Shown one piece after another: positions 7,993-14,864 of a stretch of 38,808 nucleotides of DNA; the first letter of the stretch is position 1; every line of letters begins with the position of its first letter. The DNA is taken from positions 1 to 38,808 of IMG/VR virus record IMGVR_UViG_3300026519_000027. One strand, 5' to 3'. The position numbers and the translations under genes were made by a program. Origin of the DNA: a virus. A model generated the notes under the pieces. That model did not search any database, had not been told where the DNA came from, and was given only the letters and a program-made list of their open reading frames with translations.

Positions 7993-9443
7993 AGGCCTTA
8001 GATTTATGGCTCGCTGGAACTTTCCCTGGTTATGCAATGCGCCGCATGAAGGCGCAAGCACTTGTGCGTGCTAAATATGAAGCTGCTACGCCAACACATC
8101 AAAGGAAAGCAACAAAGTCTTCAGGTAGCGCCGACACCGTGAACCGTGCAGCCATCCAAAGCCTGAGAGACCAAGCCCGCAACCTAGAAGAAAACTACGA
8201 CATAGCATCCGGTGCGCTTGACGTGCTGGTGGATAACGTCGTCGGCATGGGCATCCGCCCTGACCCGCAGATCAAGTCGCTGAACGGCGATTTATTGGAG
8301 GATGTCAATTCTAAGCTTCGCCAATTACACCGCGACTGGGTAAAGCGACCTGAAGTAACATGGGAGTTCGACTTCTACACGGCACAGCGTCTGCTCGCAC
8401 GTTCGCTGTATCGCGACGGTGAAGTATTGGCACAACGTCTACTAGGCAAGGTTCGTGGCCTAGACCACGGAACAATCGTCCCATTCTCAATCGAGATGAT
8501 GGAGGCGGACTTCCTGCCGATGACATTCGACGATGATGCAAAGGGTATCGTTCAGGGGGTTCAGAAGAACGCCTGGGGCAGACCAATAAACTATTACATC
8601 TACAAAACGCACCCCGGATCTTATGTTGGTTTCGGCGGGATGCTGGCCGAGACAAAGCGTGTCAAGGCGTCGGCTATCCTACATCCAAAGATGGTGAAGC
8701 GTATCGGACAAACTCGCGGCGTGTCAGTGTTCGCAACGGTACTCGGACGGTTTGAGGATATCAAAGAGATTGAAGAGTCTGAACGTGTTGCTGCTAGAGT
8801 AGCGGCGGCTATGACAGGCTACATCAAGAAAGGCAATCCTGATAATTACGTCTCCCCAAAAAGCGGAGAAAACTTCCGCATGATTGATTTTGAGCCAGGC
8901 ATAATCTTTGATGACCTGCGTGAAGGCGAGGATGTTGGCCTAATATCCAGCAATCGGCCTAATTCACAGGTTACTTTGTTTCGTGACGACAATATGCGGG
9001 CTGCGGCGTCAGGCATTGGCGCGGCTTTCTCAAGCATCGCCAAGAACTACAACGGCTCGTATTCCAGTCAGCGCCAAGAGCTTGTAGAGGCATATCAGCA
9101 CTACGGCCCATTATGGATGTATTTTGTACGGACTGTATGCCAGCCTATTTGGGAAGACTTCGTTTCTATGGCTTTCGCTTCTGGTGCGGTAGATACGCCG
9201 TCAGATCTTGACCGAGATACGATGTTTGACGTCGATCACTCGCGTCCAGCTATGCCTTGGATTGATCCCAAGAAGGAAGTTGAAGGCATAGAGAAGCGTC
9301 TGAACCTACGTCTCGTTGCCCGTAGCCAGGCTATCCGCCAGAGCGGTCAAGACCCTGATGAGGTGCGTGAGCTGGTCAAGCGTGAAAAGGCACAGGACGA
9401 GGAAGACGGATTTTCCTCTGATATTTCGCCTGATCCTAGTTAA
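7989..9443 (+). CDS. Portal protein, lambda gpB-like
   Basis: A 484-residue portal of the lambda B type. The family pattern is clear: an N-terminal Arg/Lys region, then LEENYDIASGALDVLVDNVVG (about residues 67-87), DWVKRPEVTWEFDFYTAQRL (about 116-135), an SSIAKNYNGSYSSQR segment (about 346-360) and a C-terminal charged tail. Twelve copies would form the DNA entry channel and dock the terminase. The GTG start at 7989 overlaps the upstream stop. The last eight bases overlap, in the opposite sense, the end of a leftward gene. Confidence 0.9.
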   Translation: MKALDLWLAGTFPGYAMRRMKAQALVRAKYEAATPTHQRKATKSSGSADTVNRAAIQSLRDQARNLEENYDIASGALDVLVDNVVGMGIRPDPQIKSLNGDLLEDVNSKLRQLHRDWVKRPEVTWEFDFYTAQRLLARSLYRDGEVLAQRLLGKVRGLDHGTIVPFSIEMMEADFLPMTFDDDAKGIVQGVQKNAWGRPINYYIYKTHPGSYVGFGGMLAETKRVKASAILHPKMVKRIGQTRGVSVFATVLGRFEDIKEIEESERVAARVAAAMTGYIKKGNPDNYVSPKSGENFRMIDFEPGIIFDDLREGEDVGLISSNRPNSQVTLFRDDNMRAAASGIGAAFSSIAKNYNGSYSSQRQELVEAYQHYGPLWMYFVRTVCQPIWEDFVSMAFASGAVDTPSDLDRDTMFDVDHSRPAMPWIDPKKEVEGIEKRLNLRLVARSQAIRQSGQDPDEVRELVKREKAQDEEDGFSSDISPDPS

Positions 9444-9633
9444 TTACAATAAAGGTGCCTCTGAGTTCACTTCGGCTAAAATCCGATGCAGAGTTTTTTT
9501 CGTCTAAGTCAACAAGATCTATTTCGTTTTGATTTGTATAAATCAGCAATTCTCTGTCCCAGAGGCACACGCCTAAGTCACCGTGCTTGTCGATGATCTT
9601 TTGAATCTCGCTTATTAGCTCACTAGCTTTCAT
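9436..9633 (-). CDS. Small leftward protein in the late region (moron-like)
   Basis: A 65-residue acidic protein (ASELISEIQKIIDKHGDLG near the start). This resembles a family of small phage proteins of unknown role that read M-x-ASELI...L-x-HGD. AAGGAGGG stands just ahead of the ATG. The ATG overlaps the stop of an upstream 19-codon frame as ATGA, so translation is coupled. It is the only leftward gene inside the late head genes and has its own promoter upstream. Confidence 0.75.
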   Translation of the reverse strand: MKASELISEIQKIIDKHGDLGVCLWDRELLIYTNQNEIDLVDLDEKNSASDFSRSELRGTFIVIN

Positions 9634-9689
9634 GGTTTTCCCTCCTTAGCGCGTTCTCCATTAGCTCGGCGTAAAGCGCTTTTGCTCAT
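9630..9689 (-). CDS. 19-residue peptide preceding the moron-like gene
   Basis: The frame MSKSALRRANGERAKEGKP starts at 9689 with AAGGAG six bases before the ATG and ends in a TGA that overlaps the next ATG (ATGA). It is basic. It may be a leader peptide that loads ribosomes for the 65-residue protein, or a functional micropeptide. A longer in-frame start exists upstream, but the Shine-Dalgarno sequence points to 9689. Confidence 0.5.
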   Translation of the reverse strand: MSKSALRRANGERAKEGKP

Positions 9690-9798
9690 TGTTTTCTCCT
9701 TCATCTTGTAAGTAAGCTGCTTAGTGGTCAGCGCTAAGACCACTCTAAGAATGGCCTTATAGCTTTGCCTTACACATCTATGAGATGAATTAGAAAAG

Positions 9799-9827
9799 AC
9801 TCTAGCAAGCGATTTTCGCCCAGTCAA
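9799..9827 (-). promoter_or_regulatory. Sigma-70-type promoter for the leftward moron-like unit
   Basis: Reading leftward: TTGACT (9827-9822), 17-base spacer, TAGAGT (9804-9799). Spacing is ideal and five of six bases match in the -35 box. It lies about 110 bases ahead of the 19-codon frame, with nothing else to serve. Confidence 0.65.
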
Positions 9828-9930
9828 CAACCTTTTTCAATATACTTGATTTGCTCGCCATGTTAGTGAATACTTAATTTACTACAAGGCCGCGTAATTG
9901 CTGCATTTATTCAAATTTGGGCAGGAAATA

Positions 9931-11913
9931 ATGCCAAAAAATAAATCTTGGTTTTCGATTAAAGCGCTTGGTAAAGGCGACGCTGAAGTCTCGATATATG
10001 ACGAGATTGGAGGCTGGGGCTTAACAGCAAAAGAGTTCAAAGATGACGTAAAAGCGCTTGGTGATGTCTCGAATATCACTGTAAAGATCAACTCGCCAGG
10101 CGGAAATGTGGCTGACGGGAACGCAATCTTCAACATCCTGAAGAAGCATTCTGCGCATATTTCTGTGGAGATCGAAGGCGTCGCGTTATCAATGGGCAGT
10201 CTTATCGCCATGGCTGGAGACACTATATCAATCGCCGAAAACGGCATGATGATGATCCATAACCCTTGGGGTGCAGCCGTTGGAGATGCCGAAGAACTAC
10301 GAAAGGCTGCTGAAGTATCAGATAAGTTCAAGGCTGGCTTAGTCCGCGCATATGCGGCAAGAACTGGTATGTCTGAAGATGAAATCAGCGCCATGATGGA
10401 CGATGAAACCTGGCTCGACGCAGAAGAGGCAGTTGAGTTTGGCTTCGCTGATGAAATTACTGACCGGGTTGAAATGGCCGCACATTTCGACCTTTCACGG
10501 TTCCAGCATGTGCCGGAGCCACTTTTGTCGTCGGGTAACAAGTCCGACATTATTAAGAGGAAAAATGTCATGCCTGATAAAAAGGTGGATACCAATGCCG
10601 GCGTCAGTGAGCCGGATATCGAAGAACTGAAAGCAAAGGCTGCTGAAGAAGCCTTGAAGGCAGAGGAAGAACGTCAGAATGCCATCAGGGGCTCATTCAA
10701 GCCTTACATTGAAGACCATCGAGACTTACTTGAAGCTTGCCTGAAGGACCGCTCTGTCGATGTTGCTACGGCTAACACGAAGCTCCTGGCCGCGCTTGGC
10801 GAAGGGCGTGAGTCTTTGGCCGGGGGCAGCAGGATCACCATGGGAGATCCAAGGGAAAGGTTCCGTGAGGGCGCTCTTAATGCATTGCTTATGAAAGCTG
10901 GTGTGATTGAGCATGACCCGAAGAATGAGTTTCGTGCATATTCGCTCTTCGAGATTGCTGCACATTCGCTGAGGATGAGCGGTGTAAGTCTCGCAGGCAA
11001 AAGTAGGATGGACATTGTTGGTGCTGCGTTTACCCATTCTACATCTGACCTACCATATCTCCTGGAAAATGTAATCGGGAAAAAGCTTCGAGCTGAATAT
11101 TCCGCAATGCAGGAGACGTGGAGGAATATTGCCGACGTCTCCAGTGTTCCAGACTTCAAGCAGAATAAGCGAATTTTGCTTGGTTCCTTTAGTGACCTTG
11201 AGACTATTAGTGAAGGCGGAGAATACACTAGCGGGACACTCGGCGAGGAATACTCGACTATCACAGCAGAAACTAAGGGACGCATGATATCTCTGACTCG
11301 CCAAATGATCATTAATGATGATCTTGGCGGATTGATGAGAAATACTAGCAAGCTTGCTAGAGCTGCTTCTAGGGCAGTTGGTAATGACGTTTACAATGTC
11401 ATTAACAACAACGCAAATATGGATGATGGAAATCCTATTTTCGGGACAGCGCATAATAACCTTGCAGGAACTGGTGCAGCTATTAGCGTATCTACTATTG
11501 GCGCAGGCAAGAAAGCGATGCGCACTCAGATGGACCCTAGCGGCAATGACTATCTTGATATTCGAGCGAAAACGTTGCTTGTTCCTGCTTCTCTCGAAGA
11601 TGAGGCACTGACGTTTGTGGCTTCTGAAACTGACTACAGTCAGGCTAACAGTAAGAAGCCAAATATTCATCGTAATACGCTTGATGTTGTCTCAGAAGTC
11701 AGGCTTGATGCGGCAAGTACTACTGCATGGTATCTGGTTGCCGATCAAATGGTTGCTCCTCTTATCGAAGTTGCATTTCTTGATGGTCAGGAGACTCCTT
11801 ATTTAGAGGCGGAAAACGGCTTTACGATAGACGGTGTAAGGTTGAAGGTTCGCCTTGATTATGGTGTTGCTCCGATTGAGTACCGCGGCGGTTACAAGAA
11901 CCCTGGCGCGTAA
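9931..11913 (+). CDS. ClpP-like prohead protease fused to major capsid protein
   Basis: A 660-residue fusion. Residues 1-200 are a ClpP/S14-type protease: oxyanion segment NSPGG at 54-58, nucleophile Ser87 in LSMG, His110 in MIHNPWG, and an acidic partner near 157-158. Residues about 215-290 are charged and scaffold-like (EEALKAEEERQN). The C-terminal part, about 330-660, is a major capsid protein (AETKGRMISLTRQMIINDD, ending PIEYRGGYKNPGA). The protease would remove the scaffold and free the shell protein. AGGA lies before ATG 9931; an upstream TTG at 9898 is less likely. Known phages also carry such fusions. The join is in one open frame. Confidence 0.88.
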   Translation: MPKNKSWFSIKALGKGDAEVSIYDEIGGWGLTAKEFKDDVKALGDVSNITVKINSPGGNVADGNAIFNILKKHSAHISVEIEGVALSMGSLIAMAGDTISIAENGMMMIHNPWGAAVGDAEELRKAAEVSDKFKAGLVRAYAARTGMSEDEISAMMDDETWLDAEEAVEFGFADEITDRVEMAAHFDLSRFQHVPEPLLSSGNKSDIIKRKNVMPDKKVDTNAGVSEPDIEELKAKAAEEALKAEEERQNAIRGSFKPYIEDHRDLLEACLKDRSVDVATANTKLLAALGEGRESLAGGSRITMGDPRERFREGALNALLMKAGVIEHDPKNEFRAYSLFEIAAHSLRMSGVSLAGKSRMDIVGAAFTHSTSDLPYLLENVIGKKLRAEYSAMQETWRNIADVSSVPDFKQNKRILLGSFSDLETISEGGEYTSGTLGEEYSTITAETKGRMISLTRQMIINDDLGGLMRNTSKLARAASRAVGNDVYNVINNNANMDDGNPIFGTAHNNLAGTGAAISVSTIGAGKKAMRTQMDPSGNDYLDIRAKTLLVPASLEDEALTFVASETDYSQANSKKPNIHRNTLDVVSEVRLDAASTTAWYLVADQMVAPLIEVAFLDGQETPYLEAENGFTIDGVRLKVRLDYGVAPIEYRGGYKNPGA

Positions 11914-11932
11914 TCAAAGTCATTAGTTAATC

Positions 11933-11950
11933 GGCCCGCTTCGGCGGGCC
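11933..11950 (+). other. GC-rich UUCG hairpin, copy 1
   Basis: GGCCCGC, loop TTCG, GCGGGCC: a perfect 7-bp stem with a highly stable tetraloop. It lies between the capsid stop and the Shine-Dalgarno sequence of the next gene. There is no U-run after it, so it is not a standard terminator. An identical 18-mer lies at 12340-12357, on the other side of the decoration gene. It may be an RNA processing or mRNA-stability element. Confidence 0.7.
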
Positions 11951-11970
11951 AAAATCAAGAGGAAAGTTAA

Positions 11971-12333
11971 ATGGCTACTAATTTTGTAAGTGATGCGACC
12001 ACCATCGAATACGCTAACACTGGTTCCGCAATCAGTTCTAATGACGTTGTTGCTATGAATGACGTGGTTGGTATTGCTGTGGTAGATATCGCCGCTACCA
12101 ATGGTATTGGGACAGTTATTATTGAAGGATCGTTCTCAGTTCCGAAAATCTCAGGCGTTGCCTGGGCAGTTGGTGACAAGGTTGATTGGGACGCTTCTGC
12201 ATCTGCATTCAGCAAGGGTATTACTACTGCTGCTGGAGACGTTACGAACTGTGGCGTGGTTACTGCCGCTGCGGCCTCTGCGGCAACCACTGGTGTGGTT
12301 AAGCTGACCCCCGGCACTGGTACCGGAATCTAA
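11971..12333 (+). CDS. Head decoration/stabilising protein, DUF2190-like
   Basis: A 120-residue protein rich in Ala, Val, Thr and Gly. The pattern (N-terminal MATNFVSDATTIEYANTGSA, then VVGIAVVDIAATNG, then WAVGDKVDWDASASAF) is that of DUF2190-type proteins. These sit after the major capsid gene and hold the place of lambda gpD. They are thought to trimerise on the shell. AGAGGAAAG precedes the ATG. Identical GC hairpins flank the gene. Confidence 0.8.
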   Translation: MATNFVSDATTIEYANTGSAISSNDVVAMNDVVGIAVVDIAATNGIGTVIIEGSFSVPKISGVAWAVGDKVDWDASASAFSKGITTAAGDVTNCGVVTAAAASAATTGVVKLTPGTGTGI

Positions 12334-12339
12334 GCTGGC

Positions 12340-12357
12340 GGCCCGCTTCGGCGGGCC
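12340..12357 (+). other. GC-rich UUCG hairpin, copy 2
   Basis: Identical to 11933-11950. It ends nine bases before the ATG at 12367, so it occupies the ribosome-binding region of the following gene, which has no other Shine-Dalgarno sequence. Stable folding would hinder initiation there and could set the ratio of decoration protein to joining protein. Confidence 0.7.
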
Positions 12358-12366
12358 ATCTATCAA

Positions 12367-12696
12367 ATGGCCAACGGCGTTGTTCAACCTGGTGACTTAG
12401 CAAGCGTATTTGCTGATTGGGATTCAGTTACCTATACCAAGAGCGGTGTTCCACATGGATCTAACCGCACTGTGTCAGTAAACGGCATTTTCAGTTCAAC
12501 GGCATTTGATGAAAATGGGATTGAAGTTTACGCCCCAATCTTCCGTTGCGAGAAATCTACAGTATCAGATATAACTCACGGAGCGAAAATTACTGTTTTT
12601 GCCGAAGACTTCGATTCAACAGGCCAAGAATTTAAGGTTGTTGGGGTTCAAGATAATCAACTTGGCACAGTTCGTTTGCAACTGGAGAAAGTCTAA
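12367..12696 (+). CDS. Head-tail joining protein, lambda FII-like
   Basis: A 109-residue protein, about the length of gpFII (117). A small beta-rich fold is suggested by the pattern GIFSSTAFDENGIEVYAPIF followed by HGAKITVF and a C-terminal strand (GTVRLQLEKV). gpFII forms the ring where the tail docks on the filled head. Position after the decoration protein and directly before the U-like gene supports this. Its stop shares one base with the next ATG. Confidence 0.65.
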   Translation: MANGVVQPGDLASVFADWDSVTYTKSGVPHGSNRTVSVNGIFSSTAFDENGIEVYAPIFRCEKSTVSDITHGAKITVFAEDFDSTGQEFKVVGVQDNQLGTVRLQLEKV

Positions 12697-13142
12697 TGGC
12701 CCTCCGTGTAGAACAGATCATGGTGGCGGTACTCGCCAATCTTACCGGCCTGGCAACTACCGGCGCTAACGTATTTCGCGGTCGAGTTTATGGCCTACAG
12801 GATACGGAAGTCCCGGCACTAACTATCTATCAGGGCGCTGATACTCCACTTGGTGATTATGGACTTGAGAATTACGCTTTCATCGACAGTGAGTTAACAA
12901 TCAAGGTAACGGCGCACGTCAAGACGGCAGACCAGGCTGAAACAGAACTGAACAAGATCCGCCGCGAGGTGCATGTGGCGCTCATGGCAGATTACCAGCA
13001 GGGGTTGTCATTCGTCATAACAACGATCCCGCAAGGGGCAACAGAGCCGCTTCTGTTATCCGATGGCGAGACCCCGACGGCAACGATGGATATGTACTGG
13101 CGGGTCCAGTATCGCTCATCTCAAACTGATCCAGGAGCCTAG
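12696..13142 (+). CDS. Tail terminator protein, lambda gpU-like
   Basis: A 148-residue protein. An N-terminal helix (ALRVEQIMVAVLANLTGL) precedes VFRGRVYGLQDTEVPALTIYQG and a strand-rich part (SELTIKVTAHVKT). This layout is usual for gpU-like proteins, which cap the tail tube and fix its length with the tape measure. It overlaps the FII-like stop by one base and precedes the tail tube gene as in lambda, where U is followed by V. Confidence 0.7.
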   Translation: MALRVEQIMVAVLANLTGLATTGANVFRGRVYGLQDTEVPALTIYQGADTPLGDYGLENYAFIDSELTIKVTAHVKTADQAETELNKIRREVHVALMADYQQGLSFVITTIPQGATEPLLLSDGETPTATMDMYWRVQYRSSQTDPGA

Positions 13143-13143
13143 C

Positions 13144-13275
13144 ATGAATCAACGTATAAAAACGAAAGTCCGCCACGGCGGTACAGTTATCGTGGACGAT
13201 AAGGACAAGCAATCTTCTTCCGCGAAGCAAAAACCGAAAGATAAAGAGGTGAACAGCAATGTTGGTCAATCGTGA
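13144..13275 (+). CDS. Small basic protein between U- and V-like genes
   Basis: A 43-residue, Lys-rich, probably disordered protein (MNQRIKTKVRHGGTVIVDD at the start). CAGGAG lies seven bases before ATG 13144, two bases after the preceding stop, and its end overlaps the tail tube start by 17 bases. Small proteins of this kind occur at this place in other phages, but I know no role for them. Confidence 0.65.
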   Translation: MNQRIKTKVRHGGTVIVDDKDKQSSSAKQKPKDKEVNSNVGQS

Positions 13276-14203
13276 AGTCATCCTTGTAAAGACACAGGCA
13301 GTCGCAGGAACCCCGGTTGTCCCATCGGCTAGCACAGATGCTGTATTAGTTGAGAGTCCTAACTGGGGGCAAGAAGGACTCCGCATGGTCGAAAGGCCTG
13401 CTATACGCGCAAATATTGGATCACTCCAACATATTTATGCAGGGTCACTTCGAACTGTATCATTCGATATAGAAATGAAAGGACCAGGGTCTGCTTATAG
13501 CGCTTCAGTTCTGCCTGAGATGGACGCTCTGCTAGGTGCCTGTGGTCTCGGTCGTACCGTCGTTACCACAGCTGGATCAGAGTCAGTGACTTACCAGCCA
13601 GCCAGCACAGGTCATGAACTGGTTACGATTTACTACTATCAAGACGGCACTCTGTATCAACTAACTGATGCGCGAGGAGATGCCGAATTTAAGCTTGAGG
13701 TAGGTGGTCGTGGAATTGTGTCATTTAAGATGACAGGACATAGCTCATCACCGACCGATGTATCGCTGGTTAGTCCTACTTATGATTCGACTATTCCCCC
13801 GCCAGTAATCGGCGCTTCGTTCTCTATTGACAGCTATTCAGCAGTAATTTCAAGCCTTGCTTTCTCGCTTGGCAACACCGTGGCAACGCCACCTGACATG
13901 AACCAATCAGATGGCTACTCAGTCCCGCAGATCACTCAGCGTGACGTAAATGGTTCTTTTGATCCAGAGGCCGTGTTGGTAGCCACTGAGGCATTCGAAG
14001 CTAATCTTCGCAGCGGCAAATCAATGGCATTGTCAACTGGCACTATCGGTTCAACCCAATATAACCGCTTCGCCATTAGTATGCCTGCTGTCAGTTATCG
14101 TTCTATTGCCCCTGGTGACCGTAGTGGCGTCAGGACGTATGATCTTGGGTTCGGAGCTGCTGAATCGAGTGGCGACGATGAAGTTTCTATTCAGTTCACA
14201 TGA
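13259..14203 (+). CDS. Major tail tube protein
   Basis: A 314-residue protein with the features of a phage tail tube subunit: N-terminal REVILVKTQAVAGTPVVPSA, alternating beta strands (LRTVSFDIEMKGPGSAYSA), a MDALLGACGLGRTV segment and a conserved-looking C-terminal sheet (YDLGFGAA). Stacked hexamers form the tube that conducts DNA. AGAGGTGA lies six bases before the ATG. It takes the place of lambda V, upstream of the frameshifted chaperone pair. Confidence 0.82.
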   Translation: MLVNREVILVKTQAVAGTPVVPSASTDAVLVESPNWGQEGLRMVERPAIRANIGSLQHIYAGSLRTVSFDIEMKGPGSAYSASVLPEMDALLGACGLGRTVVTTAGSESVTYQPASTGHELVTIYYYQDGTLYQLTDARGDAEFKLEVGGRGIVSFKMTGHSSSPTDVSLVSPTYDSTIPPPVIGASFSIDSYSAVISSLAFSLGNTVATPPDMNQSDGYSVPQITQRDVNGSFDPEAVLVATEAFEANLRSGKSMALSTGTIGSTQYNRFAISMPAVSYRSIAPGDRSGVRTYDLGFGAAESSGDDEVSIQFT

Positions 14204-14214
14204 TGGAGTAGTAC

Positions 14215-14556
14215 ATGGCAACTGCACGCAAGGTACTTGCCCCTAGTTGGGAAACTATTCACGATACTGATTGGCTGTTAAAGCCGCTTACGGGGTTAGA
14301 GATGGAAGAAGTCCGTGAGGGTATTACCATCGAGGACGATGGGTCAGTAACTATCGGAGCAAAAGGGTGCCGTGCTGCGTTATATTACGGCCTCAAGGGA
14401 TGGAGGAACTTTAAGGATGAAGACGGAAACGAAGTAGAATTCGTTAGCGCACAGTTACAAAACCTTGAGCGCATCCCGTTTGAATCTGTACAGGTTCTCA
14501 CCATTACTATTCTTGGGCTTAGTTCAGTGGGGGACGAAGACGCAAAAAAATCCTAG
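14215..14556 (+). CDS. Tail assembly chaperone, gpG-like
   Basis: A 113-residue protein ending at TAG 14554-14556. It lies between the tail tube and tape measure genes, where lambda G lies. It would coat the tape measure during tail assembly. A slippery run of seven A just before the stop allows a second, longer product. GGAG lies upstream of the ATG. Assigned mainly from position, size and the frameshift. Confidence 0.78.
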   Translation: MATARKVLAPSWETIHDTDWLLKPLTGLEMEEVREGITIEDDGSVTIGAKGCRAALYYGLKGWRNFKDEDGNEVEFVSAQLQNLERIPFESVQVLTITILGLSSVGDEDAKKS

Positions 14557-14864
14557 CCGCAGTCGAAGTAGCACGTAATGCAAAAGACTTTGACTGTGTG
14601 ACATGCAAATGGGGTCGTCATTGCAATAACGATAACCCGGCACCATTCCCGAAGTGGGTCGTCAAGTCGAGAGGGTCTATCGTATTTGAGAGCAAAGTTT
14701 GCTTGAAAGGGCTATCAGACTCGCGTGCAAATACTATGGTCCAATTGTATGGTGACTATTGTAAACAGATTCTCCCATTCGCCGGTGGCTCTATGGACCA
14801 GCCCAACTACTACACAGAATCAATGCGCATAATCGACGGGCATATAAATGGCGAAGAACAATAA
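14215..14864 (+). CDS. Frameshifted tail assembly chaperone, gpGT-like
   Basis: A -1 shift at 14544-14550 joins the first 112 codons to the frame ending at 14864, giving about 216 residues. The extension starts ILAAVEVARNAKDF and contains a cysteine group (CVTC...C). The downstream frame has no good start of its own, only an internal GTG at 14598 without a ribosome site, so frameshifting is the natural reading. In lambda the GT product is made at low level and contacts the tail tube protein through its T part. The end overlaps the tape measure start by 17 bases. Confidence 0.78.
14544..14550 (+). promoter_or_regulatory. -1 ribosomal frameshift site, A AAA AAA
   Basis: Seven A in the phase A AAA AAA relative to the upstream frame, three bases ahead of the zero-frame stop TAG. 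Both tRNAs can re-pair after slipping back one base. This is the standard heptamer form X XXY YYZ with X and Y both A. It explains the two overlapping chaperone frames. Confidence 0.8.

Noticed and set aside
11933-12357. The two GC hairpins as transcription terminators
   Set aside because: No run of T follows either copy and essential late genes lie downstream.
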